Below the pieces are notes generated by a model. That model did no database searches, was not told the DNA's origin, and saw nothing but the letters and a program-made list of their open reading frames with translations. A DNA stretch of 64,000 nucleotides from Streptomyces mobaraensis (lineage in GTDB: Bacteria > Actinomycetota > Actinomycetes > Streptomycetales > Streptomycetaceae), in contig NZ_CP083590.1 in the NCBI RefSeq assembly GCF_020099395.1, forward strand, positions 310,001 to 374,000, given 5' to 3'. Made by a program: the position numbers and the translations under genes. This document shows positions 17,377 to 26,673 of the stretch, piece after piece. The stretch's first letter is position 1, and each line of letters starts with the position of its first letter.

Positions 17377-17883
17377 TTAGGCGCAGTCGCCCAGGACCAC
17401 CGGCGATCCGGCGTTCGAGTACGTCTCGTAGAGGGTGATCGACTCCATCGGAATCGCCAGCACGTTGAGCCACATGAAGAGTTGCACTCCGACGGAGACC
17501 AGCAGCGCCGGCCACCGGCCCCCGAGCCGGGTGCCGTGCCGTCGGCGGAGCCGTGTCACCGTCAGGACGCCGACGATCACCGCTGCCACGCCGAGGGCCA
17601 CCCCACCCCAGGCGGCGAGGTACTCCGTCATCGGGAACGGCATGTGCCGGCACGCGCTCTGCTGCCGAAAGGACCAGTCGTCCTGAATGTCCTCCGAGTG
17701 CAGGGCACTTGCCACCCCGAGAACGGTCATGACCGGCACGGACAGTGCGGCGAGCAGCGTGCCGGGCGTGACCGGACGCTTCCCCGCGGACATACCCGGG
17801 TCCTCGCCCGCCTGCCCGGCGGCGGGCGGGCGAGCGCCGCTCCCGCCCTGGCGTACCTGGTGCGCTTCTCCGCCGGTGTTCAT
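17377..17883 (-). CDS. Hypothetical membrane protein
   Basis: 168 residues from the ATG at 17883; a second ATG at 17793 (MSAGKRPVTPG) is a possible shorter start. Three hydrophobic segments are visible: PGTLLAALSVPVMTVLGVAS, LAAWGGVALGVAAVIVGVLTV and LLVSVGVQLFMWLNVLAI. Between the first two is an outside loop with a cysteine (QQSACRHM), and the chain ends in another cysteine (LGDCA), so a disulphide across loops is possible. I do not recognise a family. Confidence 0.6.
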   Translation of the reverse strand: MNTGGEAHQVRQGGSGARPPAAGQAGEDPGMSAGKRPVTPGTLLAALSVPVMTVLGVASALHSEDIQDDWSFRQQSACRHMPFPMTEYLAAWGGVALGVAAVIVGVLTVTRLRRRHGTRLGGRWPALLVSVGVQLFMWLNVLAIPMESITLYETYSNAGSPVVLGDCA

Positions 17884-18007
17884 TCCCCGCCCCCAATTCC
17901 TTGATCACCCTAATCGGGGTCCGCGGGCGCCGGGGCGTCGGGGGCGGGCCCTGGCGGCGAGGCCCGCCCGACTCCGACGGGCGGGACCCGCCGTCCGCCC
18001 GCCCGTC

Positions 18008-20563
18008 TCACCCCCGTTCCGCCCCCGCCGCCAGGGGTGCCCGGCGGAGGAGGGCGCGGGTGGGGAGGGCGGTGGCGGTGACGGTGAGGAGGACGGCGCC
18101 GGCCGTCAGGGTGAGGACGGTGACGGGTGAGACGTAGGGGGCGGAGCCTGTGACGCCCCGGGCGATGGGGACCAGCGTGATCCAGACGATGACGGCGCCG
18201 AGGGTCAGGCCGCTGGCGGCCACCAGGAGGGCCTCCCAGCGCATCATGTCGCGCACCTGGCGGCGGGTGGTGCCGGTCAGGCGGAGCAGGGCGACCTCGC
18301 GGCGGCGGTCGAGGACGGTCATGACGAGGGTGTTGGCGGCGGCGACGGCCGCGAAACCGCCGAGCACGGCCGCCATCACGGTGTTCGCCCAGGCGTTGAG
18401 CTCCTGGTCGCGGTCGGCCGCGGCCGCGAAGCCGGCCGCGTCGGTGACGGTGGTGCCGGGCGGGGCCAGTGCGGCGAGCCGCCGGGCGACGGCCGCCCGG
18501 TCCGCGCCGCGGGCCTCCTTGACCAGGACGTGGCTGTCGAGGGCGGTGGCCGCGTGGGCGGCGACGGTGGCCCGGGGCAGCAGCACCTCGCCGAGGCCGA
18601 GCCCCCGCTCGTAGGTGGCGACGAGCCGGGGCCGGACCCGGGTGCCGTCGGCGAGCCAGAGCGGGACCCGGTCGCCGGGTGTGACGTGCAGGCTGTCGGC
18701 CAGGGTGGTGGCGACGGCGACGGTGTCGGACGAGGTGCCGAGCCCGGCCAGGGAGCCGGTCCGGACGCCGAGGTCGAGGACGGCGGGGAGCCGGGCCGGG
18801 TCGCCGGAGACGCCGAGGGCGGTCGCGGACGACAGCCCGTCCCCGGCCTTGTGGAGGGTTCCGGTGCGCAGGACGCCGACGGCGGTGTCCACGCCGGGGA
18901 CGCGGTCGGCGCGTTCCGCGGTGGCGGCGGGCAGCCCGGGGCCGGTGGTGGTGAGGACGCGGTCGGCCACGACGGCGTCGCGGACGTTCCGGTCGGCGAC
19001 GTGGCGGATGGTGCCCTGGAGGAAGAGGAGGGTTCCGCAGAAGGCGGTGACCATCACGATGGGGGTGATGGCGGAGGCGAGGCGGTGCGCCTGGGCCCGG
19101 GAGTTGTCGGCGGCCAGCGACCCGGCGGCGCCCGCGGCGCGGACGCGCAGGGGCAGTCCGAGCAGGGTCGCGCAGAGCCAAGCCACCAGCGGGCCGAGCA
19201 GGGCGATGGCCAGCAGGAAGCACAGGACGACGCCGAGGGCGGTGTTGGCGGCGGTCTCGCCGTTCTGGTCGGCGGCGAGGCCGGCGAGGACCGTGCCGCC
19301 GACGAGGGCGGCCAGGCCGAGCGGGGTGCGTATCCAGCCGGGCCGGACGGGTGGGGCGGACGCCTCGCCGAGGGCCTGGCTCGGGCGCAGCCGCGCGGAG
19401 CGGCGGGCGGCGGCGTACCCGGCGACGAGCGCGGACAGCAGGGTGGCGCCGACGGCGACGGTCAGCGGTATGAAGCCGACGTCCAGGCGCACGCCGTCGG
19501 GGACGGCCCCGCGCTCGTCCAGCTCGCCGAACCACCAGTGGGCGAGGGCGAGCCCGGGCAGGATGCCCAGGGTGCCGGCGACCGGCGCGATGATCACCGC
19601 CTCGGTGGCGATGGTGCGGCGGATCTGCCGCGGGGTGGCGCCGATGGCGCGCAGCAGGGCGAACTCGCGGGCCCGCTGGCCGGTGGCCAGGGCCACCGTG
19701 CCCATGACGACGAAGACGGCCGTGAAGGCGGCGATACCGCCGAAGGAGCCGCCGATGCCGGTGAACAGCTCCCGGGCGTCGGTCAGCCCGGGCTCCTCGG
19801 CCGCGCCGCGCGCGTCGCCCGTCAGCACCTCGGGTCCGTCGCCGACGGCCTGCCGGACCTGGCGGGCGAGGGCGGGCGCGGCGGTGCCCGGCCGGGGGCG
19901 TACGGCGATGGCGTCCACGGCGCCCGGGTGGCCGGAGAGCCGGTCGGCGGTGGCGTCCGCGAACCAGGCGGTCGCCCGGCCCGCGCCCTCCCGGGCCAGG
20001 CCGGCGACCCGGTACGCCGCCGTGCCGCCGGGACCGGTGAGCGTGACGCGGTCGCCGGTCGCCAGGCGGGCGGCGCGCGCCGAGGCCGCGTCCAGGACCA
20101 CCTCGCCGGAGCGCGGCGCCCGGCCGTCGGACAGCGGGCGGGCGCCCGGGGCGAGGGCGACGCCGGCGCTTCCGTAGGGCCGTCCGGTGAGGTCGGGGAG
20201 CGCCGCGCCCCCGGCCCGTACCGGGAACGCCTGCTCGGGCACGGCGGCGGCCACGCCGGGCCGGGCCGCGATACGTGCGGCGAGCGCCGCGGGCACCCGG
20301 CCGCGCCCGGGCAGCGCGGACTCGCTGGTCGACCGGTTCTCGCCGTGGCCGGTGGTGATGCGGACGTACGGGTCGGCGGTGACGACGACCGGGGTGTGGG
20401 CGTAGCGCTGGGGTACGACGTGGGCGGTGATGCCCGTCTGGAGGAGCACCCCGCAGGCGGTGATGATCGCCGAGGCGAACAGCAGCGCGACGAGGCTGCC
20501 CGCGAAGGAGGCGGGCCTGAAGCGGACGGAGGCCCGCGCGAGTCCGTTCGGCATGCGGCTCAC
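18008..20563 (-). CDS. ABC transporter permease, FtsX/MacB-like with two FtsX domains
   Basis: 851 residues, start overlapping the stop of the ATPase gene by 4 bases (ATGA). It has the two-repeat layout of large FtsX permeases: TM1 near residue 20, a large extracytoplasmic domain, three TMs with FALLRAIGATPRQIRRTI at about 300-320, two more TMs in the centre, a second exported domain, then three TMs with VALLRLTGTTRRQVRDM near 760. The paired LLRAIGAT-type loops contact the ATPase. Such transporters move lipids, peptides or drugs or act as mechanotransmitters; the substrate is unknown. The gene is read right after its ATPase. Confidence 0.88.
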   Translation of the reverse strand: MSRMPNGLARASVRFRPASFAGSLVALLFASAIITACGVLLQTGITAHVVPQRYAHTPVVVTADPYVRITTGHGENRSTSESALPGRGRVPAALAARIAARPGVAAAVPEQAFPVRAGGAALPDLTGRPYGSAGVALAPGARPLSDGRAPRSGEVVLDAASARAARLATGDRVTLTGPGGTAAYRVAGLAREGAGRATAWFADATADRLSGHPGAVDAIAVRPRPGTAAPALARQVRQAVGDGPEVLTGDARGAAEEPGLTDARELFTGIGGSFGGIAAFTAVFVVMGTVALATGQRAREFALLRAIGATPRQIRRTIATEAVIIAPVAGTLGILPGLALAHWWFGELDERGAVPDGVRLDVGFIPLTVAVGATLLSALVAGYAAARRSARLRPSQALGEASAPPVRPGWIRTPLGLAALVGGTVLAGLAADQNGETAANTALGVVLCFLLAIALLGPLVAWLCATLLGLPLRVRAAGAAGSLAADNSRAQAHRLASAITPIVMVTAFCGTLLFLQGTIRHVADRNVRDAVVADRVLTTTGPGLPAATAERADRVPGVDTAVGVLRTGTLHKAGDGLSSATALGVSGDPARLPAVLDLGVRTGSLAGLGTSSDTVAVATTLADSLHVTPGDRVPLWLADGTRVRPRLVATYERGLGLGEVLLPRATVAAHAATALDSHVLVKEARGADRAAVARRLAALAPPGTTVTDAAGFAAAADRDQELNAWANTVMAAVLGGFAAVAAANTLVMTVLDRRREVALLRLTGTTRRQVRDMMRWEALLVAASGLTLGAVIVWITLVPIARGVTGSAPYVSPVTVLTLTAGAVLLTVTATALPTRALLRRAPLAAGAERG

Positions 20564-21384
20564 ACCGTCGCCGTCGGGGTCGGAGCCGGTGCCGGGGCCG
20601 GGCGGCGGTCGGCCGCGGCGGTCAGGGCGACCATCCGGTCGGCGACCGCCTGCGGGTCCGGGCGGGTCAGCTCACCGGCGAGCAGGCCGTCGGCGAGGAA
20701 GAGCACCCGGTCGGCGTGGGCGGCGGCCACCGGGTCGTGGGTGACCATGACGACCGTCGCGCCGAGCGCGTCGACCGCCCGCCGGAGCAGGCCCAGGACC
20801 TCGTGGGCGGACCGAGTGTCGAGGGCGCCGGTCGGTTCGTCGGCGAACACCACCTCGGGCCGGGTGATCAGCGCCCGCGCGATGGCCACCCGCTGCTGCT
20901 GGCCGCCGGAGAGCTGGCCGGGACGGCGCCGGCCGTGCCGGTCCAGGCCCACCTCGGCCAGCAGCTGCTGGGCCCGGTGCCGGTCCTGGCGCTCCCCGGC
21001 GAGGCGCTGCGGCAGGAGGACGTTCTGCTGCACGGTGAGCGAGGGGAGCAGATTGAACGACTGGAAGACGAAGCCGACGCGGCTGCGCCGCAGCTTCGTC
21101 AGCCGGTCCTCGCTCAGCCCGGTGATCGCCTCGCCACCGAGCAGCACCTCGCCGGAGCTGGGCCGGTCCAGCCCGGCGGCACACTGCAGAAAGGTGCTCT
21201 TGCCCGAGCCGGAGGGGCCCATCACCGCGGTGAAGCTCCCGCCGGGCAGGGCGAGGTCCACCCCGCGCAGCGCCTCGACGGCCCCCTCACCCCGCCCGTA
21301 CCGGCGCCGCACGGCCCGTAGCTCGACCGCCGGGGCCGTGCCCTGGCGCTCCTCGGTGGGTGTGCGGTCGCGGCGCAACGCCAT
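20560..21384 (-). CDS. ABC transporter ATP-binding protein, LolD/MacB type
   Basis: 274 residues. Walker A GPSGSGKST is at 56-64, the Q-loop FVFQSFNLLPSLTV at 105-118, the signature LSGGQQQRVAIARAL at 158-172 and Walker B VVFADEPTGALDT at 178-190. The last 30 residues are a Pro/Ala/Thr tail. It energises the FtsX-type permease encoded immediately downstream with a 4-base overlap. Upstream lies a GC-repeat region rather than a regulator, so its control is not visible. Confidence 0.9.
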   Translation of the reverse strand: MALRRDRTPTEERQGTAPAVELRAVRRRYGRGEGAVEALRGVDLALPGGSFTAVMGPSGSGKSTFLQCAAGLDRPSSGEVLLGGEAITGLSEDRLTKLRRSRVGFVFQSFNLLPSLTVQQNVLLPQRLAGERQDRHRAQQLLAEVGLDRHGRRRPGQLSGGQQQRVAIARALITRPEVVFADEPTGALDTRSAHEVLGLLRRAVDALGATVVMVTHDPVAAAHADRVLFLADGLLAGELTRPDPQAVADRMVALTAAADRRPAPAPAPTPTATV

Positions 21385-21807
21385 GGTGTCCCTTTCTCCG
21401 CCGGTGCTGTCGACGCCGTCGACGCTACGGATCGGGGACGGGGGCGGGCCATGGAGGCAGCCGGGCTCGGGCGGTGGGGTTTTCCCCAGGTCGGACGGGG
21501 GCGCTGCCCGGTCCGCCGGGGTTGCGGGAGGCGGGGCGCGGGGCCGGAGGCGGAGGCGGAGGCGGCACGCCAGGGCTGGCGGAGGCGCGGGGGCCGGCGG
21601 AGGCCCGGCGGGGCCGGCGGAGGCCCGGCGGGGCCGGCGGAGGCCCGGCGGGGCCGGCGGAGGCCCGGCGGGGCTCCGCCCTCGCCCGCCCCGACGACGA
21701 CCACCGCGGGCCCGCGCGCGGGAGCCGGACGACCGGAGGTTCGGACGACCGGAGGTTCGGACGACCGGAGGCCGGACGACCGAGGGCCCGGGCGTCCGGC
21801 CGGCGCG
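21385..21807. repeat. Intergenic tandem repeats (20-bp and 16-bp units)
   Basis: Two arrays fill this gap. A 20-bp unit, AGGCCCGGCGGGGCCGGCGG, is repeated three times exactly from 21601 and a fourth time partly, to about 21674; related copies precede it from about 21585. A 16-bp unit, GACGACCGGAGGTTCG, begins at 21727 and is present twice exactly, then in two decayed copies to about 21782. No gene is supportable in the gap, which separates two genes on the minus strand. Confidence 0.8.
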
Positions 21808-22674
21808 TCACGGGGTGACGGCGACCGGAAGGACGGGCCCTTGGTGCGCCTTCGCGTCCTGGAGGGCGGTGAGCCGGCGGACGAAGAGGAAGGCGAGGAC
21901 GGCCGCCACGATGTCGACGGCATCGGCGGCGATCAGCACCCCGGTGGCGCGGCGGATCTCCTCGAAGCTGTCGGCCCGGGCGTACATCCGGCCGCCCGCG
22001 CGCCCCAGGACGAGGGTGGCGATCCACAGGCCCCACCACCAGTTCATGACCGTGCGCGGGGCGCGGACCGGCGAACCGTCGGGCTGATACGGCAGGCTCG
22101 CCGCCCAGACGTCGTTGGCGATCTTCTTCGGGAACCAGAGGTTGACCACCGGCACGAACCAGCCCCCGATGCTCCAGCCCCGGCTCATCCGGTGTCCGTC
22201 CGGCCGGAACGCCTCCGCGTTGGAGCGCACGCGGTGGAACCAGACGAGGAACACGACGGCACAGGCCAGCAGCGCGGCCGTCTGCGTGGCGCCGGAGACG
22301 AACTGGAGGAGGTCGGCCCGGTCGACCTCACGGTCGGACAGCGTGCCGACGCCCTCGCCGATCGCCTTGTCCGCCACCCCGTACATATTGGTGCCGGCGA
22401 AGAGCGCCAAGACGTCGGTCAGGACGCACAGCCCCAGCAGCGCGGCGACCGCCCGGCCGAGCCCGACCGGGGACGCGAGGCGCGGCACGGGGCCGGGCAG
22501 GGGCCCGGGGTATGGGGGCGGCGGCCCGGCGAGGAGCGGCCCGGCCCCCGGCGCGGCCTCAGGCCCGCCGCCGTACCCCGGCCCGCCGGCCGGCGGGGTA
22601 CCGGGGACCGCGCAGGCGGCGCAGCACCCTGTCGCCCCCACAGCCGGCGTTCTCTGACATATCGCACACAGCAC
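21808..22674 (-). CDS. DUF4328 membrane protein with N-terminal cysteine motif
   Basis: 288 residues. The first 25 residues carry a CxxC...CCxxC arrangement (MLCAICQRTPAVGATGCCAAC), probably a small zinc ribbon, followed by a Pro/Gly-rich linker. Four membrane segments follow in about 90-270, and the DUF4328 hallmark RGWSIGGWFVPVVNLWFPKKIANDVW lies between the second and third. Function of the domain is unknown; streptomycetes carry many paralogues. It stands alone between repeats and the DNA ligase gene. Confidence 0.8.
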   Translation of the reverse strand: MLCAICQRTPAVGATGCCAACAVPGTPPAGGPGYGGGPEAAPGAGPLLAGPPPPYPGPLPGPVPRLASPVGLGRAVAALLGLCVLTDVLALFAGTNMYGVADKAIGEGVGTLSDREVDRADLLQFVSGATQTAALLACAVVFLVWFHRVRSNAEAFRPDGHRMSRGWSIGGWFVPVVNLWFPKKIANDVWAASLPYQPDGSPVRAPRTVMNWWWGLWIATLVLGRAGGRMYARADSFEEIRRATGVLIAADAVDIVAAVLAFLFVRRLTALQDAKAHQGPVLPVAVTP

Positions 22675-22858
22675 CTACGACGACCTCGATCGTTTTCCGG
22701 CGCGCCGACAGGCGCGGACACAGGGAGTCACTGGTCATGCGAGGTTATCGGGCCCCTCGGACAGCGGGGCCCGGACCTGACGGAGACGGGCGCGCGGCCG
22801 CTGCCCCGCACGGGTGAATGACCTGCGAAAAGCCGCCATTGCCCTGATCATCGGAGGT

Positions 22859-23821
22859 ATGGCGCTGCCCGTCGCCCGGCTCCCCGAGATCCGGCCCATG
22901 CTGACCGTCCCCGGCCCGCTGCCGGCCGACGGCGAGGACGCGGGCTGGGGGTTCGAGGTGAAGTGGGACGGGGTGCGGTGCGTGGTCAGCACCGCGGGGG
23001 ACGGGACCGTACGGCTGATGAGCCGGGCCGGGAACGACGTGACGGCCACCTACCCGGAGCTGCTGGAGCTGGGCGCGCAGCTCCAGGGCCGGTCCGCGGT
23101 GCTCGACGGGGAGCTGGTGGCGCTGGACGAGCGGGGCCGGCCGGACTTCGGGCTGCTCCAGCGCCGGATGGGCATCGCCAACCCGCGCCGCGCGGCCCAC
23201 CTGGCGATGGAGTACCCCGTCCACCTCATGATCTTCGACGTCATGCACCTGAGCGGCCGCTCCTTGCTCGGCGCGACCTACGGGGAGCGCCGCGCCATCC
23301 TCTACGGCATGGGGCTGACCGGCCGCAGCTGGTCCGTCCCCACCCACCTGGAGGGGCATGCGCGGCGGGCCTGGGACGCCACGCTGCGCCACGGCTACGA
23401 GGGCGTCATCGCCAAGCGGCTGGCCTCCCTCTATCTGCCGGGCGTGCGGTCACCCGACTGGCGGAAGGTGAAGCACCTGCTCACGCTCGACGTGGTCATC
23501 GGCGGCTGGACGGAGGGCCGGGGAGTGATCGCCGGGCTGCCCGGGGCCGTACTGGCCGGTGTGGAGGAGCCGTCCGGCCTGCGGTACGTCGGTTCCGTCG
23601 GCTCGGGCCTCTCCGGGCAGGAGCGCCGCGACCTGGCCCGCTACCTGGAAGCGATGGCCCGGGACGGCTCGCCGTTCGCGGGGCCGGTGGACGCGACCGG
23701 CGTCCACTGGGTGGAGCCGCGGCTGGTCGCCGAGATCACCCTTACCGGCTGGACCCCGGCCGGGCACCTCCGCCACCCCATCTGGCACCGGCTGCGGCCG
23801 GATCTGACACGGCCCGGGTGA
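22859..23821 (+). CDS. ATP-dependent DNA ligase, LigC/LigD-ligase-like
   Basis: 320 residues from the ATG at 22859; GGAGG is only one base from it, and the frame is also open to a GTG at 22814, so the start is uncertain. Motif I, EVKWDGVR, has the adenylated lysine at position 35. Motif III VLDGELVAL, motif IV YEGVIAKRL and motif V DWRKVKH follow, and an OB-fold domain fills the last 110 residues (EPSGLRYVGSVGSGL...AEITLTGWTPAGHLRHP). There is no Ku, primase or nuclease domain, so this is a stand-alone ligase for backup end joining or repair. An intrinsic terminator follows ten bases after the stop. Confidence 0.88.
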   Translation: MALPVARLPEIRPMLTVPGPLPADGEDAGWGFEVKWDGVRCVVSTAGDGTVRLMSRAGNDVTATYPELLELGAQLQGRSAVLDGELVALDERGRPDFGLLQRRMGIANPRRAAHLAMEYPVHLMIFDVMHLSGRSLLGATYGERRAILYGMGLTGRSWSVPTHLEGHARRAWDATLRHGYEGVIAKRLASLYLPGVRSPDWRKVKHLLTLDVVIGGWTEGRGVIAGLPGAVLAGVEEPSGLRYVGSVGSGLSGQERRDLARYLEAMARDGSPFAGPVDATGVHWVEPRLVAEITLTGWTPAGHLRHPIWHRLRPDLTRPG

Positions 23822-23831
23822 GCGGGGACAT

Positions 23832-23890
23832 GCCGGAGGGCGGCGGCACCCGGATTTCCGGTGCCACCGCCCTCCGGCGTTTTGTTTTCG
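23832..23890 (+). terminator. Intrinsic terminator of the DNA ligase gene
   Basis: GCCGGAGGGCGG (from 23832) pairs with CCGCCCTCCGGC (to 23878); after one C-A mismatch GGCACC pairs with GGTGCC. The stem is followed by GTTTTGTTTTCG, a rare T-tract for this genome. It lies between convergent genes and can also end the SLT gene transcript. Confidence 0.85.
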
Positions 23891-23899
23891 CGTTCTCCG

Positions 23900-24634
23900 T
23901 CAGTAGGCGGAGTTCACGTTGTCCATCGAGCCGTACTTGTCGGCCGCGTAATTGCAGGACGCGACGATGTTGGCGACCGGGTCGTAGATGTCCCAGGACG
24001 TGCCCTCGACGTGGTACGCCTTGAAGGTGGGGTCGATGATCTGCAGCAGACCCTTCGACGGCACACCGTTGACCGCGTTGACGTCCCAGTCGTTGATCGC
24101 GTGCGGGTTACCGGTCGACTCCCGCATGATGTTCCGCTTCACACCCTCATAGGAGGCCGGGATGCCCTTGGCCTTCATGATGTCCAGAGCCTGGGAGATC
24201 CAGCCCTCCAGGTCGTTGCCGTACGCCTTCGGGGCGGGAGCGGCGGGGGCGGCCGGCTTCCGCATCGGCTTGCGGGCGGTGGAGCGGTTCGCGGCCTGCT
24301 TCTGCGCACGGTCCTTGTCCGCGGCGGCCTTGGCCTTGGCGTCCGCCTTCGCCTTGGCGTCGGCGTCGGCCTTGGCCTTGGCGGCGTGCTTGGCCGCGGC
24401 GGCCTCGGTCCGGGCCTGCTCGGCCGCCTTCTCGGCGGCGTCCGCCCGCTCGGCGTCCTGCGTCTGGGCGAAGGTCTCCGCGTTCCAGGCCACCGGCTTG
24501 ACCGGCGCCGGGGCGGCCACGGCGTGCGAGGCGGCACCGAACGCGACGGCGGCGGCACCGGCGGCGGTCAGCGCCGCGGCGGAGAACTTGTGGGCCTTGG
24601 TCAGACGGGTATAGCCGGAGTGAGTGGAACGCAT
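23900..24634 (-). CDS. Secreted transglycosylase SLT-domain protein (cell-wall lytic)
   Basis: 244 residues from the ATG at 24634. Residues 1-41 are a signal peptide (FSAAALTAAGAAAVAFGAASHAVA). Residues 56-118 are an Ala/Lys/Asp-rich, probably helical coil that may span the peptidoglycan. The catalytic lysozyme-like domain is at 138-244, with the active glutamate E172 in KRNIMRESTGNPHAIN and VPSKGLLQIIDPTFKAYH typical of actinobacterial SLT proteins. It cleaves the glycan chain during growth, division or germination. The leader between promoter and start contains two competing hairpins, suggesting control of transcript elongation. Confidence 0.87.
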   Translation of the reverse strand: MRSTHSGYTRLTKAHKFSAAALTAAGAAAVAFGAASHAVAAPAPVKPVAWNAETFAQTQDAERADAAEKAAEQARTEAAAAKHAAKAKADADAKAKADAKAKAAADKDRAQKQAANRSTARKPMRKPAAPAAPAPKAYGNDLEGWISQALDIMKAKGIPASYEGVKRNIMRESTGNPHAINDWDVNAVNGVPSKGLLQIIDPTFKAYHVEGTSWDIYDPVANIVASCNYAADKYGSMDNVNSAY

Positions 24635-24680
24635 GAGAAGGGTGAACCTTTCGGATCGGGGAACCGCGACGGGCCTGGAC

Positions 24681-24718
24681 CGGCGCAAAGAAAAGCGCCG
24701 TTCTCGGTCGGACGGCGC
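24681..24718 (-). promoter_or_regulatory. Attenuator-like leader with two mutually exclusive hairpins
   Basis: Read on the minus strand, GCGCCGT (24718-24712) can pair with ACGGCGC (24701-24695), giving a 7-bp stem followed at once by TTTTCTTT, the form of an intrinsic terminator. The middle strand CGGCGC can instead pair with GCGCCG at 24686-24681, enclosing the T-tract. The two stems cannot coexist. The element begins about ten bases after the predicted transcription start. Confidence 0.55.
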
Positions 24719-24733
24719 CGTGCGGTCCCACCA

Positions 24734-24762
24734 TTCTTAGCGGCGGCCGAAAACCCCGACAA
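24734..24762 (-). promoter_or_regulatory. Housekeeping-type promoter of the SLT gene
   Basis: On the minus strand TTGTCG (24762-24757) and TAAGAA (24739-24734) are separated by 17 bases. The predicted start is near 24727, giving a leader of about 92 bases. Confidence 0.6.
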
Positions 24763-24951
24763 GCACTGTGACCTACTCCCCCGCATCGTTCATCCAGCCC
24801 CGAAAGGCCGGGAAATCCCCGCGACTTCGGGAACGCACAGCACTAAAGAAATCCGTATGTGACCGGGGCCCTATGCGCGGCCTCACAGCGGCCGCTGCTC
24901 CCCGTTGACGTCCCGCCACGTCCCGCCACGACCCGCGACCGAGAACGCGTC

Positions 24952-24983
24952 GGGCCGCGCCCCCTTCGCGGGGAGCGCGGCCC
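24952..24983 (-). terminator. Hairpin downstream of the permease gene
   Basis: GGGCCGCGC at 24952-24960 pairs perfectly with GCGCGGCCC at 24975-24983, with three more C-G pairs inside after one mismatch. There is no T-tract. It lies 22 bases after the stop of the permease gene. The rest of 24763-24951 shows only short direct repeats of ACGTCCCGCC near 24909-24930. Confidence 0.6.
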
Positions 24984-25004
24984 GGTGCCGTCGGCGCGTC
25001 GCCG

Positions 25005-26492
25005 TTACGCCTTCGGCGTCGCCGCCTCGCGCAGCTCCGCCTCGCGCTGGGTGCGGGCGACCCGGCCGCGGACCAGGAACCAGCCGCCGACCAGGGCCGC
25101 CGCGATCAGCGGCAGGCAGAGGATGGTGTCACGGCTGGCGCCCTTGTCGGCCGCCATCAGGCCCAGGACACCGGCGAGGAAGACCAGCGTGACGATCTGC
25201 GTGTAGGGCGCCCAGGGCAGCCGGTAGGCGGGACGGGAGACCAGGCCCGCCTTGGCGCGCCGCCAGAAGAGCAGCGAGCAGAGCATGATCATGCCCCAGG
25301 TGCCGATGATGCCGATCGCGGCGAAGTTCAGCACGATCTCGAAGGCGTTGTCCGGGACGACGAAGTTGAGGCCGACGCCCAGGACACAGAAGAACGCGGT
25401 GAGCAGGATGCCGCCGTAGGGGACCTGGCCCTTGTTCATGCGGCCGGTGAACTTCGGGGCGGAGCCGGACATGGCCATCGAGCGCAGGATGCGGCCGGTG
25501 GAGTAGAGGCCGGAGTTCAGGCTGGAGAGCGCGGCGGTGAGGACCACCAGGTTCATCACGCCGGCCGCGTACGGCACACCGATCTTGGACAGCACGGTGA
25601 CGAACGGGCTCTCGCCGCCGGTGAAGGCGTTGTACGGCAGCAGGAGCGTGAGGAGCACGACCGAGCCGACGTAGAACAGGCCGACACGCCACATGATCGA
25701 GTTGATCGCCTTGGGCATGATCTTCTCGGGGTTCTTGGTCTCGCCCGCGGCGACGCCGCACAGCTCGACCGAGGCGTAGGCGAAGACGACGCCCTGGATG
25801 ATCAGCAGCATCGGCATCAGGCCGGACGGGAAGAGGCCGCCGTGGTCGAGCATGTTGGACAGGCCCGGGGCGTGCCCGCCGACATCGTGCTGGCTGGCCA
25901 GCAGGAAGATGCCGATCGCCATGAAGGTGATGAGGGCGCCGACCTTGATGATCGCGAACCAGAACTCCATCTCGCCGAAGTACTTCACGGAGATGAGGTT
26001 CACGGTGAGGACGACCGCGAGGGCGATCAGCGCGAGGACCCACTGCGGGATGTCGCTGAACAGGTGCCAGTAGTGGGTGTACGTGGCGACGGCCGTGATG
26101 TCGGCGATGCCGGTGGTGGCCCAGTTGAGGAAGTACAGCCAGCCGGCGGCGAAGGCGCCCTTCTCCCCCATGAACTCACGGGCGTACGAGACGAACGCGC
26201 CGGAGGACGGGCGGTAGAGGACGAGCTCGCCGAGGGCCCGGACGACGAAGAAGGCGAAGACGCCGCAGATCGCGTATGCGATGAAGAGGGAGGGTCCCGC
26301 GCTCGCGAGCCGGCCGCCGGCGCCCAGGAAGAGGCCGGTGCCGATGGCTCCGCCGATCGCGATCATGTTGACGTGGCGGGACTTGAGGTCCTTGCTGTAG
26401 CCCGCGTCACCGGCGTCCACGTGCGTGGACGTCGTGACCGGGGCGGACACACCGGTGGGCGTGTCGGCCGCAGTGAGAGTGCGGTCGCTCAT
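25005..26492 (-). CDS. ansP: Amino acid permease, L-asparagine permease-like (APC superfamily)
   Basis: 495 residues with twelve membrane helices. [25 protein letters not shown] at 37-61 is the consensus amphipathic region of the AAT family, with [27 protein letters not shown] close behind. The sequence pattern ([34 protein letters not shown]) is closest, from memory, to AnsP/asparagine permeases, with CycA-type D-serine/glycine carriers as the alternative. It is a proton symporter in the plasma membrane. It has an untranslated leader of nearly 300 bases if the promoter suggested at 26785-26814 is right. No asparaginase gene is adjacent. Confidence 0.8.
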   Translation of the reverse strand: MSDRTLTAADTPTGVSAPVTTSTHVDAGDAGYSKDLKSRHVNMIAIGGAIGTGLFLGAGGRLASAGPSLFIAYAICGVFAFFVVRALGELVLYRPSSGAFVSYAREFMGEKGAFAAGWLYFLNWATTGIADITAVATYTHYWHLFSDIPQWVLALIALAVVLTVNLISVKYFGEMEFWFAIIKVGALITFMAIGIFLLASQHDVGGHAPGLSNMLDHGGLFPSGLMPMLLIIQGVVFAYASVELCGVAAGETKNPEKIMPKAINSIMWRVGLFYVGSVVLLTLLLPYNAFTGGESPFVTVLSKIGVPYAAGVMNLVVLTAALSSLNSGLYSTGRILRSMAMSGSAPKFTGRMNKGQVPYGGILLTAFFCVLGVGLNFVVPDNAFEIVLNFAAIGIIGTWGMIMLCSLLFWRRAKAGLVSRPAYRLPWAPYTQIVTLVFLAGVLGLMAADKGASRDTILCLPLIAAALVGGWFLVRGRVARTQREAELREAATPKA

Positions 26493-26673
26493 GTATGTCT
26501 TCGCCTTCGTTCGTGGGGGCAGGACCGGAGGGCGTCCCGGCAGGGGACACCGCCCGGGCTCCGGCTGGCGACGCCGGTCCTGGTGATGCAGAAGGTGTGA
26601 GCGGGATGGGATGGATCGGGAGTCCGGGACATACGGAAGTGGGGGGTGGACTCCTCCCGCCGGACGTCGGACG

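Noticed and set aside
13030..17904. A 1624-codon plus-strand frame
   Set aside because: It is the exact antisense of the decarboxylase and erythromycin-esterase-family genes, which have complete motifs and good start sites. Long shadow frames are expected at this GC content.
18530..22087. A 1185-codon plus-strand frame opposite the ABC transporter
   Set aside because: The minus strand encodes clear ABC transporter proteins with all motifs; the plus frame is Gly/Asp-rich shadow.
24635..24850. A c-di-AMP (ydaO) riboswitch in the SLT leader
   Set aside because: I looked for the conserved core of that riboswitch and did not find it; the predicted transcription start also leaves only about 90 bases of leader.
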